A DNA stretch of 40,075 nt, from positions 1 through 40,075 of the forward strand of contig JAAZXT010000031.1 of the NCBI GenBank assembly GCA_014240005.1, given 5' to 3'. Positions 32,704 to 40,075 of the stretch are shown one piece after another. The DNA is from Fidelibacterota bacterium. Its GTDB lineage: Bacteria > Fidelibacterota > Marinisomatia > Marinisomatales > Marinisomataceae. How positions within the stretch are numbered: position 1 is the first letter of the stretch; each line of letters opens with the position of its first letter. Position numbers and translations under genes: made by a program. Under the pieces are notes generated by a model, which had not been told where the DNA came from, ran no database searches, and saw nothing but the letters and a program-made list of their open reading frames with translations.

Positions 32704-33318
32704 ATGGCAAAATTAAATACACCTAAAGGTAAATTAGTTAGAAAGCTTGGAGTTAATATTTTTGGTAACCCTAAATTTGATAGACTATTATCAAAAAAAG
32801 GACATCGACCTGGTCAGCATGGGAAAACCGGTAGACGTCCTTCAACTTATGCTGTGCAATTACAAGAAAAACAAAAAATTAAGTTTACATATGGTACACT
32901 AGAGAAACAATTTAGAACCTACTTTAAGAAAGCTTCACAGATGAAAGGTGAAACTGGATTTAATTTATTGGTCTTGCTTGAATCTAGATTGGATAATGTA
33001 GTATATAAGCTTGGATTTGGACCTACAAGATCAGCGGCAAGACAGCTTGTTAGTCATGCACATTTTATGGTAAACGGTGCTAAGGTTAATATTGCATCTT
33101 ATCGCTTAAAACCTGGGGACATTGTACAAGTAAGAGAAAAAAGTAAAAAATTAGATATTATATTAAATTCTATTAAAATGGTTAAAGGTGATTTAAAGGT
33201 TTCTTGGCTTTCTGTTGATAAAGCCAAAATGGAAGGAACATTTGTTAATTATCCTGAGAGAGATGAGATTGACTTAACCATGAACGAACAATTAGTTGTT
33301 GAATACTATTCAAGATAA
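32704..33318 (+). CDS. rpsD: 30S ribosomal protein S4
   Basis: S4 domain LESRLDNVVYKLGFGPTRSAARQLVSHAHFMVNGAKVNIASYRLKPGDIV; true ATG at 32704. Confidence 0.97.
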   Translation: MAKLNTPKGKLVRKLGVNIFGNPKFDRLLSKKGHRPGQHGKTGRRPSTYAVQLQEKQKIKFTYGTLEKQFRTYFKKASQMKGETGFNLLVLLESRLDNVVYKLGFGPTRSAARQLVSHAHFMVNGAKVNIASYRLKPGDIVQVREKSKKLDIILNSIKMVKGDLKVSWLSVDKAKMEGTFVNYPERDEIDLTMNEQLVVEYYSR

Positions 33319-33328
33319 AGGAAGAAAA

Positions 33329-34294
33329 ATGAGCAATGATTTAAAATTTAAGATTTCACATAAAATAGCTGAAGAAAATTCAAGTAATTTTCTTATTAAA
33401 CCACTTGAAAGAGGGTACGGTATAACTGTTGGTAACTCCTTAAGAAGAGCTTTATTGACTGCAGTGCCTGGAGCAGCTATCACGAACGTTAAGATTGAGG
33501 GTGCTTTACATGAATTTTCAACTCTTGATGGTGTAAAAGAAGATATTGCAGATGTAATTATGAATTTAAAAGGAGTAAGATTCCATTTATTTGAAAGCTC
33601 TGTAGAGCCTATTTTCTTAAAACTTAAAGGTCAAAAAACATTTACAGCAGCTGATATTCAAGCTGTAAGTGATGATTTCACTATTCTAAATCCTAAACAT
33701 TATATTACAGATATTGCTAAGGGAACTACTCTTGAGTTAGAACTAAGATTGGGAATTGGTAAAGGTTATAAATCTAGCGAAGATAATAAGTTAAATAATT
33801 CACCTGTGGGAATGATACCGATTGATAGTATTTTTAATCCTGTTACTCAAGTAGCATTTAATGTGTCTCCATTACCTGGAGCAAAAGAAGATTTAGAAAT
33901 GTTGTCTTTAGATGTTAAAACAGATGGGTCTATCAGCCCTATTGATGCAGTTAGTTACTGTTCTTCTGTTCTTTCTGAACATTACAATATCATTAACTCT
34001 ATCAGCAATCCTTCTGTATTAGAAATTGATAAACCTGTTAGTGAGGAGATCTTACAGATTCGTAAACTTCTTGAATCTTCAATTGATGAAATGGAATTAT
34101 CAGTTAGAAGTCATAACTGTCTAGAAGCTGCTGGAATCACTCTTATTGGTGAATTAGTAGACAAAGACGAAGCAGAAATGCTTGAGTATAAGAACTTTGG
34201 TCGTAAATCACTCAACGAATTGATTGAGAAGCTTGAAACTATGGGTCTAAAATTTGGTATGGACACTAGTCCTTATGTAGAGGATGAAGTGTAA
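33329..34294 (+). CDS. rpoA: DNA-directed RNA polymerase subunit alpha
   Basis: LIKPLERGYGITVGNSLRRALLTAVPGAAITNVKIEG; C-terminal ELSVRSHNCLEAAGITLIGELVDKDEAEMLEYKNFGRKSLNEL. Confidence 0.98.
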   Translation: MSNDLKFKISHKIAEENSSNFLIKPLERGYGITVGNSLRRALLTAVPGAAITNVKIEGALHEFSTLDGVKEDIADVIMNLKGVRFHLFESSVEPIFLKLKGQKTFTAADIQAVSDDFTILNPKHYITDIAKGTTLELELRLGIGKGYKSSEDNKLNNSPVGMIPIDSIFNPVTQVAFNVSPLPGAKEDLEMLSLDVKTDGSISPIDAVSYCSSVLSEHYNIINSISNPSVLEIDKPVSEEILQIRKLLESSIDEMELSVRSHNCLEAAGITLIGELVDKDEAEMLEYKNFGRKSLNELIEKLETMGLKFGMDTSPYVEDEV

Positions 34295-34714
34295 ATGAGA
34301 AAAAGAATATCAGCTAGAAAGTTTGGTAAGTCTACTGCTCATAGAAAAGCAATGATGTCTAATATGGCAAGCTCATTAATTGAGCATAAACGTATTAAAA
34401 CTACACATCAAAAAGCTTTAGAGTTAAGAAAATTCATTGAGCCAATGATCACTAAAGCAAAAGAAAAAAGTGTTCACAACAGAAGAGAAGTGATGAAGAA
34501 AATTCACAACTTAGATGCTGTAAAAACTTTATTCGATGTTATTGCCCCAGTTTACACAGATAGACCTGGCGGATATACTCGAATTATCAAGCTTGGCACC
34601 AGAACAAACGATGCAGCTAAGATTTCCTTAATTGAATTTGTAGACAAAGCTCAGTTCAAGGTTGATGAAGCAGTTCCTGTAGACTCTGAAGAAGCACCAA
34701 AAGAAGACGCTTAA
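34295..34714 (+). CDS. rplQ: 50S ribosomal protein L17
   Basis: SARKFGKSTAHRKAMMSNMASSLIEHKRIKTTHQKALELR, DRPGGYTRIIKLGTRTNDAAKISLIEFV. Confidence 0.98.
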   Translation: MRKRISARKFGKSTAHRKAMMSNMASSLIEHKRIKTTHQKALELRKFIEPMITKAKEKSVHNRREVMKKIHNLDAVKTLFDVIAPVYTDRPGGYTRIIKLGTRTNDAAKISLIEFVDKAQFKVDEAVPVDSEEAPKEDA

Positions 34715-35166
34715 ATTTCTCTGATTATTTCTCTGATTATTTCTCTTAAGTATTTTGCATCTATTTGATCAAAACTATTTAGCTTTCTCGAATCGATATC
34801 AAGAACATATTCTTTATCATCTCTAATAAAAGGTATAGCAATTTCAGATTTACTATTTCTGTCACATACGATATGATTTTTGAACTTATTCACATCATTT
34901 ATAATTAAAGTATTTTTTTCTGTTATAGATTGTCCACATACACCATTCATTTCAATTGGACTGCAAGGTATATTATCCGAATAATGATTTGAGATTTCTA
35001 ATTGATTTCCTTCTTTTATATAGAGCCCACAAAAAATCCAATCTTCAAATTCATTATATAGGTATTTCAAGATATTATTGATTTTATCTTTTTGATCTAA
35101 AGATTTAATGAATCGAATTGATTTTTGGTATTTTTTTTCTTTTGCATTAGATTGAATCATATTCAT
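34711..35166 (-). CDS. GAF-domain protein, probable free-methionine-(R)-sulfoxide reductase (fRMsr/MsrC-like)
   Basis: Three fRMsr-type Cys contexts retained: NIPCSPI, NGVCGQSI, NHIVCDRNSKSEIAIPF, then YVLDIDSRKLNSFDQIDAKYL. The listed start at 35232 runs antisense through the sulfotransferase P-loop, so the start is probably the ATG at 35166 or 35160. Confidence 0.8.
   Translation of the reverse strand: MNMIQSNAKEKKYQKSIRFIKSLDQKDKINNILKYLYNEFEDWIFCGLYIKEGNQLEISNHYSDNIPCSPIEMNGVCGQSITEKNTLIINDVNKFKNHIVCDRNSKSEIAIPFIRDDKEYVLDIDSRKLNSFDQIDAKYLREIIREIIREI
34715..34746. repeat. 12-bp tandem repeat, about 2.7 copies (ATTTCTCTGATT)
   Basis: ATTTCTCTGATT at 34715-34726 and 34727-34738, then ATTTCTCT at 34739-34746. 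Encodes the (I)REI-IREI-IREI C-terminus of the GAF protein. Confidence 0.9.
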
Positions 35167-36094
35167 GTTTAAAAATAATAAATATTCTAAGAATCCAATA
35201 ATAGTTTCTGGTATGCCTAGAACAGCTACCACTATAGTTGGTAAGCTTATATCTCAAAAAGCCCCTTATAACGTGCTTTATGAGCCATTTAACAGCTCTC
35301 AGGGTTTGAAATCGATAGATATTAACTATCTTATTCCAGGATCTAATATTATGGAGAATGATTTCGATGGAATTTTAGCTAGTTTATTAGATTTAAATGG
35401 GAGTTTTAAGTTGGGAATAAAGAAGAACGATTCCTTATTTAAAAAAATGATAAAATACACCTTTGGAAACCAATCATCTATTTCTTTTAAAAAAGCAAAG
35501 TATCTTAATCCTGAAAGAGAATTAATCATTAAAGATCCATTTTTAATTTTTGCATCTAAATATCTATCTAAAAATTATAGGGTTATAATGTGTGAAAGAC
35601 CTTTACTTCCATTAGCGGGAAGTTTTAAAAGGATGTCTTGGACCTTTAGCGAATATAGTCAATTATTAAAAGGTCTTGAGCATATTGGTGTAGATATTAA
35701 GAATCCCAACCAATTTAATAATAATGACATTTCACCTTTTGTAGTTGGTGCGGTACAGTTTTTCTATCTTTATACAGCGTTTAAACAAAAAATATTGAAT
35801 AATGATAAAATCTATTTTTTTAATCAGCATGATTTATCTGTTAATCCTAATGGTTCAATCGTTTCATTATTTGATTGGCTTAATATAGATTGCTCAGAAA
35901 ATGAGATAAATCAGATAGTGACTGAGATTTCAGGATCATTGAAAAAGAATAAAGCCCCTAAAAAAGGAGTACAGCATGATACATTGTACAACAAGAGATA
36001 TGCTAATGAATATTTTAAGTCTGTACTTACAGAATCTGAGATTAAATATGTGAGAAAAAGTGAATTAATAATTTGTAGCGGAGGAGAGATTTGA
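35165..36094 (+). CDS. PAPS-dependent sulfotransferase family protein
   Basis: N-terminal 5'-PSB-like PIIVSGMPRTATTIVGKLIS and 3'-phosphate-loop-like YRVIMCERPLLPLAGSFKRMSW. The C-terminus (CSGGEI*) runs into the antisense strand of the tRNA gene. Confidence 0.75.
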   Translation: MFKNNKYSKNPIIVSGMPRTATTIVGKLISQKAPYNVLYEPFNSSQGLKSIDINYLIPGSNIMENDFDGILASLLDLNGSFKLGIKKNDSLFKKMIKYTFGNQSSISFKKAKYLNPERELIIKDPFLIFASKYLSKNYRVIMCERPLLPLAGSFKRMSWTFSEYSQLLKGLEHIGVDIKNPNQFNNNDISPFVVGAVQFFYLYTAFKQKILNNDKIYFFNQHDLSVNPNGSIVSLFDWLNIDCSENEINQIVTEISGSLKKNKAPKKGVQHDTLYNKRYANEYFKSVLTESEIKYVRKSELIICSGGEI

Positions 36095-36149
36095 ACTCCC
36101 GACCTTCGGATTATGATTCCGCTGCTCTAACCAACTGAGCTACTCCGCC
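36076..36149 (-). tRNA. tRNA with anticodon CAT (elongator Met, or Ile2 if lysidine-modified)
   Basis: Reverse complement GGCGGAGTAGCTCAGTTGGTTAGAGCAGCGGAATCATAATCCGAAGGTCGGGAGTTCAAATCTCTCCTCCGCTA; cloverleaf with CAT in the anticodon loop. Confidence 0.93.
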
Positions 36150-36277
36150 ATTGAAGGCTTAAAGTTATATTACTTCATCCTAAATGTCTAAATTATTTTT
36201 ACAAGAAAAACGTTTCATTTTTTATCTTATTGTGTAATTTTAAGTATAGATAATATAACATAGAGGTTGACTGACTC

Positions 36278-37618
36278 ATGAAGTATAAGACTAAAGAAGA
36301 ATTTTTAGAATCAGTAATAGGTAAATATGATGACCAAAAAGAATTTCATCAAGCTGTAGAAGAAGTAATTCATTCTATATGGGACACAGCAAATGCAAAT
36401 CCAGAATATGGCAAGTTCAATATCCTTGATAGGATTGTCGTTCCAGATAGAACCATTATTTTTAGAGTTCCATGGATGGATGATAACAATGAGGTTCATG
36501 TAAATTTAGGTTATAGAATTCAATTCAATTCTTCAATTGGGCCTTATAAAGGTGGATTGAGATTTCATCCGAGCGTTAATTTGGGAATTTTAAAATTCCT
36601 TGCTTTTGAGCAGGTATTCAAGAATAGTCTTACAGGATTAAACCTCGGAGGAGGTAAAGGAGGATCAAACTTTGATCCAAAAGGAAAATCTGATAAAGAA
36701 ATTATGAATTTTTGTTATGCTTTTATGAATGAGCTTTATAGACATATAGGTAGACGTACTGACATTCCAGCCGGCGATATTGGTGTTGGAGGTAGAGAAA
36801 TCGGATATTTGTTTGGTCAATACAAAAAAATAAGAAATGCATTTACTGGCGTATTAACTGGAAAAGGAACGAATTGGGGCGGAAGTGTAATTCGTCCTGA
36901 AGCCACAGGTTACGGACTAGTTTATTTTGTTGCTGAAATGCTTAAAATGAAGGATGATTCCTTAGAAGGAAAAACTGTTACAGTATCCGGTTCTGGGAAT
37001 GTGGCACAATTTGCTTGTGAAAAATTAATTGATCTAGGAGCAAAGCCACTTACTTTATCTGACTCTGGTGGATTTATTTATGATCCAGATGGTATTACTC
37101 AGGAAAAATTAGAATATGTCAAAGAACTTAAAGGTAAAAGATCAGCTAGAATATCTGAATATGCCAAAAAATATAAGGTTGAATACTTTGAAGGAAAACG
37201 TCCATGGTCAATAAAATGTGATATTGCACTTCCATGTGCAACTCAAAATGAATTAAATCTTGGTGACGCTAAAGAGTTATTAAAAAATGGATGTTTCGTG
37301 GTTGCTGAAGGTGCGAATATGCCGTCAACTACAAATGCTGTACGTCATTTTGTTGACAAAAAAATCTTATACGGTCCCGGTAAAGCTGCGAATGCTGGTG
37401 GTGTAGCTATTTCTGGTATTGAAATGAGTCAAAATAGTACACGAATTCCACTTAAGAGAGATAAGGTCGACGGACTGTTAAGAGAAATTATGGAGCGTAT
37501 CCATACTACATGTGTTAAGTATGGCTCTAAAGGTGACTTTATCAATTATGTAGATGGTGCTAATATTGGCGGATTTGTAAGAGTTGCAGATTCTATGATT
37601 GACCAAGGTATTGTCTAA
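36278..37618 (+). CDS. gdhA: NADP-type glutamate dehydrogenase
   Basis: GPYKGGLRFHPSVNLGILKFLAFEQVFKNSLTGLNLGGGKGGSNFDPKGKSDKEIMNFCYAFMNELYRHIG, VSGSGNVAQFACEKLIDLGAKPLTLSDSGGFIYDPDG. Confidence 0.97.
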   Translation: MKYKTKEEFLESVIGKYDDQKEFHQAVEEVIHSIWDTANANPEYGKFNILDRIVVPDRTIIFRVPWMDDNNEVHVNLGYRIQFNSSIGPYKGGLRFHPSVNLGILKFLAFEQVFKNSLTGLNLGGGKGGSNFDPKGKSDKEIMNFCYAFMNELYRHIGRRTDIPAGDIGVGGREIGYLFGQYKKIRNAFTGVLTGKGTNWGGSVIRPEATGYGLVYFVAEMLKMKDDSLEGKTVTVSGSGNVAQFACEKLIDLGAKPLTLSDSGGFIYDPDGITQEKLEYVKELKGKRSARISEYAKKYKVEYFEGKRPWSIKCDIALPCATQNELNLGDAKELLKNGCFVVAEGANMPSTTNAVRHFVDKKILYGPGKAANAGGVAISGIEMSQNSTRIPLKRDKVDGLLREIMERIHTTCVKYGSKGDFINYVDGANIGGFVRVADSMIDQGIV

Positions 37619-37643
37619 ATATTTTAGTATTATTTAGGCAGCT

Positions 37644-38843
37644 ATGTTACGTAAAATTACATCAATAGATTTTCAGTCTAATAATAATACTAGTCAATGC
37701 GTGCTCATTAGAGTTGATTTTAATGTACCCGTTGAAAATGACTTAGTTTCAGACGATTATAGAATACTTAAGTCATTGCCGACAATCCAATATTGTCTTG
37801 ATCAAGGCGCTAAGGTTGTTCTTATGTCTCATCGAGGAAGACCAAAAGGAAAAGCTGATTCTAGTCTTTCATTGATGCCCGCAGGAGAAAAGCTTGCTCA
37901 ATTATTAGAAATGCCCATAAAGTTTTCTCATGATTGTATATCAGAAAATGCTATAGACGTATCAAGAAATTTAAAAAGTGGAGAGATTCATTTATTAGAA
38001 AATTTACGATTTCATGATGGAGAAACAAGCAATGACCCACTATTTTCTTCTAAATTAGCTCAGCATGGATCTATTTACTTAAACGATGCGTTTGGTACTG
38101 CTCATCGCGAACATGCATCAAATACAGGGATTACTAATCGTTTTACAACAAAAGGAATGGGATTATTGATGGAGAAAGAAATGCAATTTCTTTCTGATGG
38201 CGTTTCTAGCGTAGAAGGTCCAGTATCATTAATTATTGGTGGAGCAAAAATTGATACTAAAATTAATGTGATTAAGCATTTTTTTGACATTGCAGATAAT
38301 ATTCTTATTGGAGGTGCAATGGCAAACACTTTTTTAACTGCAAATAATTATAATGTGGGAAAATCTCTAGTCCAAAAAGATGAAATAGATACAGCAAAAA
38401 AGCTTATGTTAATGGCATCTAAGAGTAAAACAAATATTATTCTTCCTGTAGATTTTAATGGAGAGTTAAATACGTTCGGAAGTGGTAAATTACATTATGC
38501 AAGTAAGGACAATATCAAAAAAACAATGATTTGTGAAGATATAGGAGAATTAAGTATTAATTTATTTACAGACATTATCAAAAAATCAAAAACAGTTTTT
38601 TGGAATGGTACAGTTGGTGTAGCAGAAAATAAGGATTTTGCTATAGGCACTAATAAAATAATCGATGTAATTGTAGATCATGATTGTATTTCTATTGTTG
38701 GAGGAGGAGATACTATTGCAGCTATTAGAAATTATAAAAAAGGAATAATTGAAGAATTTTCTCATGCTTCTACTGGAGGAGGATCTTGTTTAGAATTATT
38801 ATCTGGAAATAAACTTCCAGCTATAGAAATGTTAAAAAAATAA
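37644..38843 (+). CDS. pgk: Phosphoglycerate kinase
   Basis: LIRVDFNVPVENDLVSDDYRILKSLPTIQYCLDQGAKVVLMSHRGRPKG, LLENLRFHDGE, YLNDAFGTAHREHAS, GGGDTIAAI, STGGGSCLELLSG. Confidence 0.98.
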   Translation: MLRKITSIDFQSNNNTSQCVLIRVDFNVPVENDLVSDDYRILKSLPTIQYCLDQGAKVVLMSHRGRPKGKADSSLSLMPAGEKLAQLLEMPIKFSHDCISENAIDVSRNLKSGEIHLLENLRFHDGETSNDPLFSSKLAQHGSIYLNDAFGTAHREHASNTGITNRFTTKGMGLLMEKEMQFLSDGVSSVEGPVSLIIGGAKIDTKINVIKHFFDIADNILIGGAMANTFLTANNYNVGKSLVQKDEIDTAKKLMLMASKSKTNIILPVDFNGELNTFGSGKLHYASKDNIKKTMICEDIGELSINLFTDIIKKSKTVFWNGTVGVAENKDFAIGTNKIIDVIVDHDCISIVGGGDTIAAIRNYKKGIIEEFSHASTGGGSCLELLSGNKLPAIEMLKK

Positions 38844-39580
38844 TGAGAAAAATAACAATAGCAGCAAACTGGAAAATGTATTTAGATGAAAGAGGTTCAA
38901 TAGATTTCATTGATAAGCTTAATGCTGATAAGGATTTATTTTCTAATAAAAATATTATATTATTTCCATCACATGCTTGCATACGATCAGTAAAAGATCA
39001 TTTAGATGTAAATGTAAAAATTGGTATGCAAGATTGTGATATACACAATAAAGGAGCTTATACTGGATCTACATCAATAAACTCAATTGATATAGACTCA
39101 TGTATTGTTGGTCATTCGGAAAGAAGGATTGTGTATAAAGAAAGTAATGACGTTATTTCAGAAAAATTAAGGGCAGTCCTATCTAGCGATGTTGATCCTA
39201 TTTTATGTATAGGTGAGACATTAGAAGAAAAAAATGAAAATTTAACAGAGAATGTTATTGATAGTCAGTTATCGATATTAACTAATGACTTAAAAGCTAG
39301 AAATCTAACTATTGCATATGAGCCAGTATGGGCAATTGGATCAGGAAATGTCCCTTCAAATGAATATATCAATGAAATGCTTTCTTATATAAAAAATAGA
39401 TTAAAAAGTTTATATTCAGGTACAGATTTAGATAATATTAAATTGTTTTATGGTGGATCTGTGGATGTAAGTAACGTTGATGAACTCCTTAATGTGGAGT
39501 TAATTGATGGTTTTCTCATTGGGAGTGCTAGCGCTAACTTTGAAAAGTTTAAAGATATTGTTAAACAACTAAAATTATAA
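38843..39580 (+). CDS. tpiA: Triosephosphate isomerase
   Basis: ITIAANWKMYLDE, GAYTGSTSINSI, CIVGHSERR, AYEPVWAIGSG, LFYGGSVD, DGFLIGSASAN. Confidence 0.97.
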   Translation: MRKITIAANWKMYLDERGSIDFIDKLNADKDLFSNKNIILFPSHACIRSVKDHLDVNVKIGMQDCDIHNKGAYTGSTSINSIDIDSCIVGHSERRIVYKESNDVISEKLRAVLSSDVDPILCIGETLEEKNENLTENVIDSQLSILTNDLKARNLTIAYEPVWAIGSGNVPSNEYINEMLSYIKNRLKSLYSGTDLDNIKLFYGGSVDVSNVDELLNVELIDGFLIGSASANFEKFKDIVKQLKL

Positions 39581-39588
39581 GAGGTATT

Positions 39589-39933
39589 ATGGTTGAATTT
39601 TTAATAGTAGTACATACATTAGTAAGTTTATTGCTTATTGGGGTAATATTAATGCAATCAGGTCAAGGAGGTTTAAATTCTATGATGGGTGGTGTTGCTA
39701 ATTCCATGTTAGGATCTTCTGGCGCAAATGATTTCATTACCAAGTTAACTACAGGGCTTGGAATAACATTCATTGGTCTAGCGTTAACGATTGGTTTTCT
39801 TAGCGGAGAATCTACATCATCTACAGAGTCTATTATTCAAAAAGATGCTGAATCTAGAGAAGTAGAATTAGCTGTTCCAAATGAATACTCTTTACCCTCT
39901 GAAGATCTTCTGCCAGAAGAAGCTACAAATTAA
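39589..39933 (+). CDS. secG: Preprotein translocase subunit SecG
   Basis: Two TM segments around GVILMQSGQGGLNSMMGGVANSMLGSSGANDFITKLTTGLGITFIGLAL; follows tpiA. Confidence 0.93.
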   Translation: MVEFLIVVHTLVSLLLIGVILMQSGQGGLNSMMGGVANSMLGSSGANDFITKLTTGLGITFIGLALTIGFLSGESTSSTESIIQKDAESREVELAVPNEYSLPSEDLLPEEATN

Positions 39934-39937
39934 TATA

Positions 39938-40021
39938 GCCGAAGTGGTGGAATTGGTAGACACGCTAGCTTGAGGGGTTAGTGGAGGAAACTCTGTGTGG
40001 GTTCAAGTCCCGCCTTCGGCA
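39938..40021 (+). tRNA. tRNA-Leu (anticodon GAG)
   Basis: Class II tRNA GCCGAAGTGGTGGAATTGGTAGACACGCTAGCTTGAGGGGTTAG...GGGTTCAAGTCCCGCCTTCGGCA. Confidence 0.95.
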
Positions 40022-40075
40022 CAAAAATAACATTTAGTATTTTTTTAAAAGATTTATAGATTACGTGATAATTAA

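Noticed and set aside
35167-35232. N-terminal extension of the GAF ORF (MVAVLGIPETIIGFLEYLLFLN)
   Set aside because: It is antisense to the sulfotransferase N-terminus and P-loop; start at 35166 or 35160 is more plausible.
36230-36259. Possible gdhA promoter (TTGTGT-18-TATAAC)
   Set aside because: AT-rich sequence gives many such matches and the sigma-factor consensus of this organism is unknown.
1-40075. CRISPR array, transposon, prophage or toxin-antitoxin system
   Set aside because: No direct-repeat/spacer pattern, transposase, integrase or TA-like small gene pair was found on reading the window.

Overview
This is an AT-rich bacterial housekeeping region, almost entirely on the + strand. 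It resembles the FCB group, possibly Marinimicrobia/SAR406; that placement is inferred from protein flavour only. Order: 3' part of ftsK, a lolA-like gene, a GmhB-like HAD phosphatase, ddl and cysS. Next come tRNA-Thr/Tyr/Gly/Thr, tuf, rpmG, tRNA-Trp, secE, nusG, rplK-rplA-rplJ-rplL and rpoB-rpoC. A nearly uninterrupted str-S10-spc-alpha superoperon follows, from rpsL to rplQ, with secY, map, infA and rpmJ. After it sit two accessory genes, an fRMsr-type GAF protein (-) and a sulfotransferase (+), then tRNA-CAT (-), gdhA, pgk, tpiA, secG and tRNA-Leu. I see no CRISPR array, phage, transposon or toxin-antitoxin system, and nothing that clearly qualifies as a new multi-gene system. The observations most worth a second look are: an apparent ATT start codon for ddl; the compact fRMsr/sulfotransferase locus, whose gene ends overlap their neighbours and whose sulfotransferase reads into an antisense tRNA gene; and a terminator-like hairpin with the rpoC stop codon in its loop.
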